Shown piece after piece: positions 1 to 7,448 of a stretch of 11,307 nucleotides of DNA. Made by a program: the position numbers and the translations under genes. Source of the stretch: Chloroflexota bacterium (GTDB taxonomy: Bacteria; Chloroflexota; UBA6077); contig JAJYNT010000119.1 of assembly GCA_021786215.1 (NCBI GenBank), forward strand, positions 1 through 11,307, written 5' to 3'. Positions within the stretch are counted from its first letter, which is position 1. Each line of letters begins with the position of its first letter. A model generated the notes under the pieces. It worked only from the letters and a program-made list of their open reading frames with translations. It made no database searches and had not been told where the DNA came from.

Positions 1-129
1 CTTGTCGTTCGATGGGCAGCGTGGCCTCCCTGGGCTGCGTTGCTCTTTTTCGGGGTCGGATCGTGCGTCAATGGAGCCTGCACGACACGATTGAATGGAA
101 AGGAGGTGAGATATCGAGTATCTGTTTGA
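1..129 (+). CDS. possible 3' end of an upstream membrane-associated protein (partial)
   Basis: Frame 1 is open from the window edge to a TGA at 127-129, giving 42 residues. It begins with a hydrophobic, tryptophan-rich stretch (LVVRWAAWPPWAALLFFGVG), then a more polar tail with two cysteines (SCVNGAC) that ends in VRYRVSV. This could be the last membrane segment and C-terminal tail of a protein encoded to the left. The stop lies 60 bases before the livK start, a normal intergenic distance. A strong Shine-Dalgarno-like run, AAAGGAGGTGA at 99-109, falls inside this frame, but no start codon follows at a useful distance, so it may simply be Lys-Glu-Val codons. I do not recognise the family, and 42 codons without a visible start is weak support. 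Confidence 0.3.
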   Translation, partial: LVVRWAAWPPWAALLFFGVGSCVNGACTTRLNGKEVRYRVSV

Positions 130-189
130 GTTGCCGCCTCATGCCTCGTGACCTTCCAAGCCACACATTCCTCCCAGGAGGCACTACCG

Positions 190-1470
190 ATGAAGCTCCG
201 TCGTCTTGCGATTGTGCTGGCGTCCATGGCAACTCTGACTCTGTTGGTTAGCATCACCTCCGCCTGTCAACAACAGGCCGCAGCTCCTGCTTCCCAGCCT
301 ACCGCATCCAAGGTAGCCCCCAAGGCCACTACAGCGGTGAACATCGCGCTCTTCACGCCGCTGACGGGGTCCCAGGTGGACCTTGGCACCATGAGCCGTA
401 ATGCTGCCCAGATGGCCGTCGACGACATCAACGCTCAAGGTGGGATCAAGTCTCTCGGTGGGGCGAAGGTGAACCTGGTGGTGGCCGACATCACCAGCGA
501 CGCCGCCCAGGTGCCCACCGTCGTCGAGCGCACGGTTAGTCAGAACAACATCTCGGCTGCCGTGGGCTGCGGCATCAGCCAGTTCACTCTATCCGCTCTG
601 CCGGTCATGGAGAAGAAGGGGGTGCCCATGGTCACCTCCTCCATCGCCGACAATATCACGCAGCAGGGTTACAAGGACATCTTCCAGATCGCTCCCAAGG
701 GCAGTGCCTTTGGAAAGATGCAGATCGATTTCCTATCCTTCCTGAAGAAAAAGTACAACATCCCCACCGACAAGCTGGGTTTCATCTACGAGAACACCGC
801 CTACGGCACCTCCACGGCCTCCGGTCTCCGGAAGATCGCGGAACAGCAGGGCTACAAGGTGGTGTTCGACCAGTCCTATCCAGCCGGCTTCAGCGATGCC
901 TCGCCCCTGGTGACCGCGCTTCGCTCCTCGGGGGCAGATGCCGTGTTCCCGGTATCCTATACCCAGGATGCAACCCTCATCGTGACCACCATGCACCAGA
1001 TGAAATACCTGCCGGTTATGATCGGCGGGGGTGCCGGCTTCATCTGGCCCGACATCTACAAGTCGCTGGGCGACAAGGTTAACGGCATATTCAGCGTGGG
1101 TTCCTGGAGCTGGGATAGCAAGAACATCACCTCCGATCCCCAGAGGGTGGATATCACCAAACGGTACAAAGATAAGTTCGGCACCTACATGCCGGAGCAG
1201 GCGGGTGAGCACTATGCCGCCGTCTGGTTGATCAAGGATGCCCTTGAGGCGGCCGGCTCCGCGGATCCCGCCAAGGTGCGCGATGCCATGGCCAAGCTGA
1301 ACATCACCACCGGCCCTGCCGCGCTGATGCAGCCAGGAGTGATCAAGTTCGACGAGAACGGGATGAGCACGCAGGTTTCCCCCACCATGATCCAGTGGCA
1401 GAAGGGTGAGCCTCGAACGGTGTATCCCGAGAACGTGCAGAACGTGGACGTCGTCTGGCCCATAAAGTAG
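190..1470 (+). CDS. livK: branched-chain amino acid-type ABC transporter substrate-binding lipoprotein
   Basis: Extracytoplasmic solute receptor of a HAAT-type ABC importer, 426 residues from the ATG at 190. This start is preferred over an in-frame ATG at 148 because AGGAGG (176-181) sits 8 bases upstream and the protein then begins with a clean lipoprotein signal: MKLRR, a hydrophobic core, and a lipobox TSAC with the lipidated Cys at residue 26. A Pro/Ala/Thr/Lys linker follows, then the type I periplasmic-binding fold (Peripla_BP_6) starting at VNIALFTPLTG. Family hallmarks include the MAVDDINAQGG helix, the VVERTVSQNN stretch, VPMVTSS, and GFIYENTAYGT. It is the first gene of livKHMGF. 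The family binds Leu/Ile/Val but also amides, urea, aromatic acids and other carboxylates. The downstream sugar-acid enzymes make a non-amino-acid ligand plausible; that is inference. Confidence 0.93.
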   Translation: MKLRRLAIVLASMATLTLLVSITSACQQQAAAPASQPTASKVAPKATTAVNIALFTPLTGSQVDLGTMSRNAAQMAVDDINAQGGIKSLGGAKVNLVVADITSDAAQVPTVVERTVSQNNISAAVGCGISQFTLSALPVMEKKGVPMVTSSIADNITQQGYKDIFQIAPKGSAFGKMQIDFLSFLKKKYNIPTDKLGFIYENTAYGTSTASGLRKIAEQQGYKVVFDQSYPAGFSDASPLVTALRSSGADAVFPVSYTQDATLIVTTMHQMKYLPVMIGGGAGFIWPDIYKSLGDKVNGIFSVGSWSWDSKNITSDPQRVDITKRYKDKFGTYMPEQAGEHYAAVWLIKDALEAAGSADPAKVRDAMAKLNITTGPAALMQPGVIKFDENGMSTQVSPTMIQWQKGEPRTVYPENVQNVDVVWPIK

Positions 1471-1489
1471 GACGCTATCCAGGACGGTT

Positions 1490-1517
1490 GGCTGGGGGAC
1501 CGGTGAGTTCCCCAGCC
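1490..1517 (+). promoter_or_regulatory. intercistronic hairpin between livK and livH
   Basis: A perfect 8-bp stem, GGCTGGGG (1490-1497) with CCCCAGCC (1510-1517), encloses a 12-base loop. It lies 19 bases after the livK stop and about 50 bases before livH, in the only sizeable gap of the transporter operon. There is no T-run after it, so it is not a classic intrinsic terminator. In binding-protein operons, hairpins at this place often protect the receptor mRNA from 3' decay or partly attenuate transcription, so that more receptor than permease is made. That role is inferred. Confidence 0.5.
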
Positions 1518-1569
1518 CTCGGAATCAACCTCCAGTTCCGTAATCCAAGAAGGCAGGTAATAGGCAGGC

Positions 1570-2445
1570 ATGGACTTCACACCCTTCGCTCAGGCCGTCG
1601 CCAATGGGTTGCTGATGGGAGGGCTCTATGCCCTGGTTGCGGTTGGCCTCACCATTATTTTCGGCACCATGAACCTGGTGAACTTCGCGCACGGCGAGTT
1701 CGTGATGCTAGGCATGTTCGCGACCTATTGGCTTCACTACTACACGGGCCTCGATCCGCTGATACTGATCGTTGTCGTGGTGCCCCTCATGTTCCTCCTG
1801 GGCGCCATCACCCAACGAACGCTGATACAGAGGGTGGTGTCGGAGACCCACGAAACCCAGATCCTTCTAACCCTCGGCATCTCGGTTCTGCTTCAAAACG
1901 TGGCCATGCTGTTGTGGGGCCCGGAGCCTCGACTGATTCACACTGCCTACACCTTCTCTGCTGTCACCCTGGGGCCTGTCTTCATGCCGCTACCCAGGAT
2001 GATCGCCTTTGTGGTGGCGATGCTTCTGGCCGCGGTCCTCTGGCTGTTCCTGACCAGGACCGACCTCGGGCGTGCCCTGAGGGCGACCTCGGAGAATCGG
2101 GACTGGGCCGTGATGATGGGCATCGACCCGGTCAGGATGTACGTGCTTGCGTTCGGCATCGGCATCGCCCTCGCCGCCGCGGCAGGCACCCTGATGACTC
2201 CATTCTTCAATACCTATCCGAGAGCCGGTGTCTTCTTCGGCACCATTGCCTTTGTCGTTGTGGTGCTGGGTGGAATGGGCAACATCCTCGGAGCTGTTCT
2301 GGGGGCGCTGGTTATCGGGGTCACCGAGTCGCTGACCGGACAGTTTGTGGCCCTGGACCTATCCATGTTCGGTGTGTTCGTCATCTTCTTGTTGGTCTTG
2401 ATCTTCAGACCCACCGGCATTATCGGCGGAGGTCGACTCTACTGA
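1570..2445 (+). CDS. livH: HAAT-family ABC transporter permease, LivH type
   Basis: First of two membrane subunits of the importer, 291 residues with about eight hydrophobic segments. The family signature is near the N-terminus: GLTIIFGTMNLVNFAHGEF at residues 26-44, which matches the LivH pattern of a GxxxxFGxxxxxNxAHGE motif. The cytoplasmic coupling loop that contacts the ATPases is visible at about 165-190 (LGRALRATSENRDWAVMMGID). The C-terminal GGMGNILGAVLGAL stretch is also typical, and the length is normal. The ATG at 1570 has only a weak purine-rich ribosome site (AGGCAGG). The stop codon overlaps the livM start (TGATG), so the two permeases are probably translationally coupled. The sequence gives no indication of substrate. 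Confidence 0.93.
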   Translation: MDFTPFAQAVANGLLMGGLYALVAVGLTIIFGTMNLVNFAHGEFVMLGMFATYWLHYYTGLDPLILIVVVVPLMFLLGAITQRTLIQRVVSETHETQILLTLGISVLLQNVAMLLWGPEPRLIHTAYTFSAVTLGPVFMPLPRMIAFVVAMLLAAVLWLFLTRTDLGRALRATSENRDWAVMMGIDPVRMYVLAFGIGIALAAAAGTLMTPFFNTYPRAGVFFGTIAFVVVVLGGMGNILGAVLGALVIGVTESLTGQFVALDLSMFGVFVIFLLVLIFRPTGIIGGGRLY

Positions 2446-3464
2446 TGGATGCCAAGAGTCTATCCGCGAACAAGAAGAGACTGGCCCTGCTTTCGCCAGG
2501 CAATGCCCTTCCTTTTCTGTTGCTGCTGGTGGTCCTGGCCCTGCCGTTCGGCATCCACGACGACTACTTCCTGCGGCTCGCGACCAACATCTTCTATTTC
2601 GGTGCTCTCGGCTGCGCCTGGAACCTGATCGGCGGTTTTGGGGGCCAGCTGTCGCTGGCACACGCTGCCCTCTTTGCGCTCGGGGCTTACCCCACGGGGT
2701 TGCTGATGATCAACCTGGGGGTGACTCCACTGCTTGGGGGGCTGGTGGGTATCGGGGCGGCGGTGTTGGGGGCCCTCATCATCGGGTACCCAACCTTCAG
2801 GCTGAGGGGACCATACTTCGCCCTGGGTACCCTGGCATTCAACGAGATCACTCGCATCCTGCTGCTCTACTTTCGGGACTACACTCGAGGAGCGCTGGGG
2901 TTGATTGTACCGTTCAAAGGCGACAATCCGTTGAACCTGCAGTTCGCCACAGCTCAACCGTACTATTACATCGGCCTGGCGATCCTGCTGCTGGCCGTGT
3001 ACGCCGGCTACCGGTTCTCCAGATCCAAGATGGGCTACTATCTGGCGGCCATTCGAGGTGACCAGGATGCCGCCGAGTCGATCGGCATCGATCTGACCGC
3101 CACAAAACTGAAGGCCCTTGCGCTCAGCGCTGCCATCACCGGTCTCGTGGGCGTTTTCTACACCGTCTACATCGCCTACATCGATCCCGAGAGTGTCTCC
3201 AGCATAGACCTCTCCGTGAAGATCGTGTTGATCGCCATCATCGGCGGCATGGGGACCGTGTGGGGGCCGGTTCTGGGCGCCGCTATCCTGATCCCCGTCA
3301 CCGAGATCAGCAACGCCCTGTTCGGCAGCGGCAGGGCTGGCGGCTCCCTGATCCTTTACGCGATCCTGCTGATCGTCATCGTGCTGTTCAGCCCTCGCGG
3401 CCTGATCCGCTGGCTGGAGAGACCCTACCGAGCGCTGCTGGCCCGCGTCGGCGGAAAGGGGTGA
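2445..3464 (+). CDS. livM: HAAT-family ABC transporter permease, LivM type
   Basis: Second permease subunit, 339 residues from the ATG at 2445, which shares its A with the livH stop codon. The reading frame stays open far upstream through livH (from 1488), but that extension is not hydrophobic or family-like, whereas [16 protein letters not shown] begins a normal LivM. Motifs include [19 protein letters not shown] (59-77, the LivM counterpart of the LivH signature), [12 protein letters not shown] (124-135), the coupling loop [21 protein letters not shown] (196-216), and [17 protein letters not shown] near the C-terminus. It has about nine to ten membrane segments. It pairs with LivH to form the translocation path and docks LivG and LivF. 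Confidence 0.93.
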   Translation: MDAKSLSANKKRLALLSPGNALPFLLLLVVLALPFGIHDDYFLRLATNIFYFGALGCAWNLIGGFGGQLSLAHAALFALGAYPTGLLMINLGVTPLLGGLVGIGAAVLGALIIGYPTFRLRGPYFALGTLAFNEITRILLLYFRDYTRGALGLIVPFKGDNPLNLQFATAQPYYYIGLAILLLAVYAGYRFSRSKMGYYLAAIRGDQDAAESIGIDLTATKLKALALSAAITGLVGVFYTVYIAYIDPESVSSIDLSVKIVLIAIIGGMGTVWGPVLGAAILIPVTEISNALFGSGRAGGSLILYAILLIVIVLFSPRGLIRWLERPYRALLARVGGKG

Positions 3465-3471
3465 GGCCATC

Positions 3472-4194
3472 ATGTTGCTGAGTCTGGATGGAGTGACCAA
3501 ACGGTTCGGTGGCCTCACCGCCGTGAACAACGTCGGCTTCCAGCTACAGAAAGGGGAGATCCTGGGGTTGATAGGCCCCAATGGGGCGGGCAAGAGCACG
3601 CTGATAAACCTGATCACCAACTACTACCGAGCCGATAGTGGTCGGGTTATGTTGGAGGAGCGCAACCTGGTGGGACTGAAGCCCAATCAGGTCGCGGCCA
3701 TGGGTGTAGTGCGTACCTTCCAATCCTCCAAACCGTTCCTCGAGATACCGACCCTGGACAATGTGATGATCGGGGCCTTTCTCCGGACCAACGACCCGGA
3801 CGAAGCGCGAGCGATGGCCTGGGAGGCGTTGGAACTGGTGCATCTGGCTCCATTCGCGCGGGTGCCAGCCAAGAGCCTCACAGTGCAGAACCGGAAGAGG
3901 CTGGAGCTGGCTCGCGCACTGGCCACCAGGCCGAAGCTGTTGATGCTGGACGAGGTTATGGCGGGACTGAACCCCAGAGAGATCGATGATGCCATAGATA
4001 TTTTGCGTCGGCTGAGGGAGACCGGGCTGACCATGCTGGTGATCGAGCACGTGATGCGGGCAACCATGAACATCTCCGACCGGATCGTGGTGCTGGACCA
4101 CGGGGAGAAGATCGCGGAGGGAACCCCCGCCGAGGTGTCGGCCAACCAGAAGGTGATAGAAGCCTACCTGGGGCGGGGGTACCGCCATGCTTGA
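3472..4194 (+). CDS. livG: HAAT-family ABC transporter ATP-binding protein, LivG type, with atypical signature motif
   Basis: Cytoplasmic ATPase of the importer, 240 residues, starting 7 bases after the livM stop. It has Walker A GPNGAGKS (35-42), Q-loop Gln84 (RTFQSS), Walker B LLMLDE (156-161), the switch His193 (LVIEHVM), and the LivG-type C-terminus ([14 protein letters not shown]). Two positions differ from the textbook domain. The ABC signature, normally LSxGQ/LSGGQ, reads LTVQN (136-140, within [16 protein letters not shown]). The D-loop region reads DEVMAGLNP instead of DEPxxGLxP. From memory, similar [18 protein letters not shown] sequences occur in a subgroup of LivG proteins, so this is probably an inherited variant rather than damage. 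The gene overlaps livF by 8 bases. Confidence 0.92.
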   Translation: MLLSLDGVTKRFGGLTAVNNVGFQLQKGEILGLIGPNGAGKSTLINLITNYYRADSGRVMLEERNLVGLKPNQVAAMGVVRTFQSSKPFLEIPTLDNVMIGAFLRTNDPDEARAMAWEALELVHLAPFARVPAKSLTVQNRKRLELARALATRPKLLMLDEVMAGLNPREIDDAIDILRRLRETGLTMLVIEHVMRATMNISDRIVVLDHGEKIAEGTPAEVSANQKVIEAYLGRGYRHA

Positions 4195-4891
4195 GATAAC
4201 TGGGATCAATGCGGGCTACGGCGATGTGCAGGTGCTGTACGACCTGTCATTGCAGGTGGGTGAAGGAGAGATAGTGGCGCTGCTAGGGGCCAACGGTGCC
4301 GGCAAGACCACCACCCTCTGGACCATCTCCGGGTTGCTGAAACCGACTTCAGGGCAAATCCGGTTTGAGAACCGAGATCTGATGAGCATGCCGGCCCATC
4401 ACCTGCCCGATCTGGGGATCGCCCATGTCCCCCAGGGTCGCGGCGTCTTCCAGACGCTGAACGTTCTGGATAACCTGCTGGTCGGTGCCTATTCCCGACG
4501 GGCGAAGGCCGGTAGGAAGGAAGCCCTGGAGATGGTGTTCGGACTGTTCCCGAGGTTGCATGAGCGACAGAAGCAGGAGGCCAGAACCCTCTCCGGCGGT
4601 GAGCAGCAGATGCTGGCTATCGGTCGTGCACTGATGCTGAGACCCAGACTGCTGATGCTGGACGAGCCCTCCCTGGGTTTGGCCCCGGTGGTGGTGGAGA
4701 CCGTTTTCGAGAAGATCGCCGAGATCGGTCGAACCGGGGTGGCGATCCTGTTGGTGGAGCAGAACCTGACGCAGGCTCTATCCATCGCCCATCGAGGCTA
4801 TGTGTTGGAAACGGGGAGGATAACGATCCAGGGGAGCACGGTCGAGCTTATGGGCAATGAGTATGTCAAAGAGGCCTACATCGGACTATAA
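4187..4891 (+). CDS. livF: HAAT-family ABC transporter ATP-binding protein, LivF type
   Basis: Second ATPase subunit, 234 residues, beginning inside the last codons of livG (8-base overlap), which suggests coupled translation. It has Walker A GANGAGKT (34-41), Q-loop Gln83 (HVPQGR), an intact signature LSGGE (135-139), Walker B LLMLDEPSLGLAP (155-167, with Asp159 and catalytic Glu160), and Gln192 at the switch-His position (LVEQN), which is usual for LivF. The C-terminal EYVKEAYIGL is also typical of the family. It pairs with LivG. Because LivG has the odd signature and LivF has Gln at the switch position, one composite ATP site is predicted to be degenerate and the other consensus. Confidence 0.94.
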   Translation: MLEITGINAGYGDVQVLYDLSLQVGEGEIVALLGANGAGKTTTLWTISGLLKPTSGQIRFENRDLMSMPAHHLPDLGIAHVPQGRGVFQTLNVLDNLLVGAYSRRAKAGRKEALEMVFGLFPRLHERQKQEARTLSGGEQQMLAIGRALMLRPRLLMLDEPSLGLAPVVVETVFEKIAEIGRTGVAILLVEQNLTQALSIAHRGYVLETGRITIQGSTVELMGNEYVKEAYIGL

Positions 4892-4893
4892 TG

Positions 4894-4998
4894 CCACTCT
4901 CCCTTAACCCCTTCGATGGCTGAGAACGGGCGGGGATCGCCTTGCCGGACCGATGGGTGGGCGCGATCCCACCCCAATCCCCTGCTGTAGGAGAGTGG
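4894..4998 (+). promoter_or_regulatory. structured leader that can sequester the ribosome site of the UxaA-like gene
   Basis: CCACTCTCC at 4894-4902, immediately after the livF stop, is perfectly complementary to GGAGAGTGG at 4990-4998, which contains the Shine-Dalgarno AGGAG bases in front of the TTG start at 5001. Inside this long stem is a second perfect 8-bp stem, GGGATCGC (4933-4940) with GCGATCCC (4963-4970). The whole gap can therefore fold as a nested structure that hides the ribosome site. It matches no riboswitch class I know. It could couple translation to ribosomes finishing livF, or respond to a ligand or protein. The pairing is seen directly; regulation is inferred. Confidence 0.45.
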
Positions 4999-5000
4999 AC

Positions 5001-6167
5001 TTGGATACCAACTTCTTCCTGGGCTATGAGCGTCCCGACGGTCGGTTCGGGGTGCGGAACCATCTGGCCGTCCTGTCTTCGGTGGGTTGTGTCAACGAAG
5101 TTACCCGACGCATAGCCCAGGAGGTGGGTGGCTCGCCGGTAATGCACGGTCAGGGGTGTGGGCAACTTCCATCGGACCTGGCTCAGGTGCGTCGAGTCCT
5201 GGCCGGGATAGCGGCGAACCCCAATGTGGGTGCGGTGCTGGTGGTGGGTTTGGGGTGCGAAGGTGTGCCTCCCCGGGAGTTGGCTTCGGACATCGCCAAT
5301 CTGGGGAAACCGGTGGAGGTGGTGGTTCTGCAGGAGGCCGGAGGGTACAGTCGAGTGGTTGCCCAGGGGATTGAGCTCGGCCGCAAGTTGAAGGCCTCAA
5401 TGCAGAGCCAGCAGCGGCGGCGAGTGGGTGCCTCGCAACTTACGGTGGGGATCAAGTGCGGCGCTTCCGATGCCACCTCTGGGATGGTGGCCAACCCTGT
5501 CACCGGCCTGGCAGCCGACACGTTGATCGCGGCCGGTGGTAGCTCTATCTTCTGCGAGACCACGGAGTTGATCGGTGCCGAGCATCTCCTTGCCGGTAGG
5601 GCCGTCAACACAGAGGTTGGGGATCGGCTGTGCGAGACGGTCCATCGGCTGGAGCGGGAGGTAGGGCGTTATGGCATGGACATGCGGGGCGGACAGCCCT
5701 CGCCGGGCAACATGGCAGGGGGCATCAGTACCATCGAAGAGAAGTCACTCGGGGCAGTGTGCAAGGCAGGGGCATCGACCCTCCAGAACGTGGTCGAGTA
5801 CGGCGAGCAGCCCCACGGCAGCGGGCTATTCTTCATGGATTCGCCTGGGCGGGAGCTGGAGGTTTTCGCCGGACTGGTTTCGGCGGGGGCCCAGCTGCTG
5901 CTGTTCACCACCGGTCGCGGTGCCCCTCAGGGGTTTCCGGTGGCTCCGGTAGTAAAGATCTCGGCCAACGCCACCACCTGTGCTTTCCTGGGCGAACACA
6001 TCGACCTGGACATCAGCGCTGCCATGGCCCGCGTTCAGAGCCTGGAGGAGGCAGCGGCCTCCGTTTACCGAAAGCTGTTGGACGTGGCCTCCGGCGAGCC
6101 GACCAAGGCTGAGATCCTCGGCTACACCGAGAGCATGAACATCTTCGTTCGCGGCCCGATCATCTAG
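5001..6167 (+). CDS. UxaA/GarD C-terminal-domain family dehydratase-like protein (altronate/galactarate dehydratase large-subunit type)
   Basis: Predicted cytoplasmic sugar-acid or sulfo-acid lyase large subunit (GD_AH_C family), 388 residues from the TTG at 5001. An ATG at 4953 is in frame, but the TTG has AGGAG 7 bases upstream and the family homology starts just after it (FLGYERPDGRFGVRNH). Motifs include HGQGC (49-53), GLGCE (83-87), KCGASDA (152-158), ETTELIG (186-192), GNMAGGISTIEEKSLG (236-251), MDSPG (279-283) and LLLFTTGRGAPQG (299-311). Cysteines at 30, 53, 86, 153 and 185 sit in these motifs. Family members dehydrate altronate or galactarate, or split sulfolactate (SuyB). Two-part members normally need a small SAF-domain partner of about 100 residues, and none is encoded here on either side. 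It follows livF and precedes an enolase-superfamily enzyme, supporting an acid-sugar pathway. The exact substrate is unknown. Confidence 0.87.
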   Translation: MDTNFFLGYERPDGRFGVRNHLAVLSSVGCVNEVTRRIAQEVGGSPVMHGQGCGQLPSDLAQVRRVLAGIAANPNVGAVLVVGLGCEGVPPRELASDIANLGKPVEVVVLQEAGGYSRVVAQGIELGRKLKASMQSQQRRRVGASQLTVGIKCGASDATSGMVANPVTGLAADTLIAAGGSSIFCETTELIGAEHLLAGRAVNTEVGDRLCETVHRLEREVGRYGMDMRGGQPSPGNMAGGISTIEEKSLGAVCKAGASTLQNVVEYGEQPHGSGLFFMDSPGRELEVFAGLVSAGAQLLLFTTGRGAPQGFPVAPVVKISANATTCAFLGEHIDLDISAAMARVQSLEEAAASVYRKLLDVASGEPTKAEILGYTESMNIFVRGPII

Positions 6168-6213
6168 TAGACTTGGAATCTGAACGGGTCCAGGTCGCAG
6201 AGCCTGGCGTGGG

Positions 6214-6240
6214 GCGAACGCGAGCGAGCGCAGCGTTCGC
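6214..6240. repeat. hairpin repeat, copy 1 (REP-like)
   Basis: GCGAACGC (6214-6221) pairs perfectly with GCGTTCGC (6233-6240) around the 11-base loop GAGCGAGCGCA. The core ACGCGAGCGAGCGCAGCGT (6218-6236) recurs exactly at 8976-8994. A smaller hairpin, CCAGG (6190-6194) with CCTGG (6203-6207), lies just before it. The element occupies the 158-base gap between the UxaA-like gene and the enolase-superfamily gene. It has no T-run, so it looks like a repeated extragenic palindrome rather than a standard terminator. Confidence 0.6.
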
Positions 6241-6325
6241 GGGTGTCCCCAAGATTCCCCCCTGGTTACTTCATCATTGAAAAAGAAGAACCTGGCACAG
6301 GCTACCGACCGAAGGGAGGAAGACC

Positions 6326-7438
6326 GTGCGAATCACGAACGTCGAGCCAATCGTCTTGATGGCTCCCGTCAAGGAACCATGGCGTATCGGCACCGCCGTT
6401 TTCACCAGCATGAACTCGGTCCTGGTTCGGGTGGATACCGACGAGGGGATCAGTGGCTACGGGGAATGCATGGTGCGATTTGCCCCGGAGGCGGCCGCTG
6501 CCATCGTCGAGAAGATCCTGAAGCCGGTTGCGGTTGGACAGGATCCTTTCCACGTGGAGTTGATCTGGGACCGAATGTATCGGGTGATGCGGGGTCGTGG
6601 TCACTCCAAAGGGTTCGTACTTGAGTCTATGAGCGGGGTGGATATCGCCCTTTGGGACCTGATGGGGAAGGCTCTGGGGCAGCCGGTCCACCGTATCCTG
6701 GGTAGTTATGGCCGTGGTTACCTGCAGGTCTACGCCTCCTCCTTGCTCTTCAAGCCGACTGAATTGCTCGTGCGGGAGGCAGAGGAGTTGGCAGCGCAGG
6801 GCTATGGGGCGGTGAAGCTGAAGATCGGCCAGGGCATCGAGACCGACCTGCGGAACGTCGATGGGATCAGGTGGGCTCTCGGGGAAAGCGTGAAGCTGAT
6901 GGTCGATGCTAACTGCGCCTATGATACGCTCGAAGCGTTGGAGTTGGGTCGACGACTGGAGTCATCGGGTGTGTACTGGTTTGAAGAGCCTGTGGCACCG
7001 GAGAATCTGGAGGGATACTCCAAGTTGGCCCATGCTCTGGACATGCCCATAGCAGGGGGCGAATCGGAGTTTACCCACTGGGCCTTCAAGGAGTTGTTGA
7101 CGAGGGAGGCCATCGATATCGTCCAGCCGGACCTTGGTCGCTGTGGCGGCTTCACCGAGGCCAGGAAGATAGCGGCTCTGGCCAGCGCCTTCGACGTTCC
7201 GGTGGCCCCCCACACCGGGGCATCCTCAGCCGTAGAGGTCGCGGCCGCGATCCAGTGGGCGGCTGCTTTGCCCAACCTGCTGACCTTCGAGTGGATGTAT
7301 CCACCCAACCCTCTGCGGGAGGAGTTGCTGGTGGAACCGCTGCCGCCGATGCGGGATGGACAGATCGAGGTACCGCAGAAGCCAGGGCTGGGGATCGAGA
7401 TCGACGAGAAGGCGCTACTCCGCTTCCGAGCTGGCTAG
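6326..7438 (+). CDS. mandelate racemase/muconate lactonizing enzyme family protein (enolase superfamily, sugar-acid dehydratase or cycloisomerase type)
   Basis: Cytoplasmic Mg2+-dependent enzyme, 370 residues, starting at GTG 6326 with GGGAGGA (6314-6320) 5 bases upstream. The N-terminal capping domain (about 1-125) is followed by a TIM barrel. All mandelate-racemase subgroup active-site residues are visible: Lys164 and Lys166 (KLK), metal ligands Asp194 (VDAN), Glu220 (WFEEP) and Glu246 (AGGES), the Asp269/His296 dyad (VQPDLGRCGG, VAPHTG), and Glu322 (TFEWM). The chemistry is proton abstraction next to a carboxylate, leading to dehydration, racemization or lactone cycloisomerization. Stretches such as VQPDLGRCGGFTEARKIA and the GLGIEIDEKALLRF ending resemble D-galactarolactone cycloisomerase, so a role in galactarate/galacturonate-like metabolism is a fair guess. 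Placement after the UxaA-like gene and the importer supports this. It ends 10 bases from the convergent HD-domain gene. Confidence 0.92.
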   Translation: MRITNVEPIVLMAPVKEPWRIGTAVFTSMNSVLVRVDTDEGISGYGECMVRFAPEAAAAIVEKILKPVAVGQDPFHVELIWDRMYRVMRGRGHSKGFVLESMSGVDIALWDLMGKALGQPVHRILGSYGRGYLQVYASSLLFKPTELLVREAEELAAQGYGAVKLKIGQGIETDLRNVDGIRWALGESVKLMVDANCAYDTLEALELGRRLESSGVYWFEEPVAPENLEGYSKLAHALDMPIAGGESEFTHWAFKELLTREAIDIVQPDLGRCGGFTEARKIAALASAFDVPVAPHTGASSAVEVAAAIQWAAALPNLLTFEWMYPPNPLREELLVEPLPPMRDGQIEVPQKPGLGIEIDEKALLRFRAG

Positions 7439-7448
7439 GGTCCTGACC

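Noticed and set aside
99..109. Near-perfect Shine-Dalgarno AAAGGAGGTGA
   Set aside because: No ATG, GTG or TTG follows at 4-12 bases and the frame after it leads nowhere; probably coding sequence of the partial upstream gene.
1488..2444. Open + strand frame upstream of livM, overlapping all of livH
   Set aside because: The translation is Arg/His/Cys-rich without domain character, while the overlapping livH frame has full family motifs. livM starts well at 2445.
2460..3620. 386-codon - strand frame antisense to livM and livG
   Set aside because: Low-complexity Gln/Asp/Arg-rich composition, no ribosome site and no motifs; it is a GC-driven shadow of real genes.
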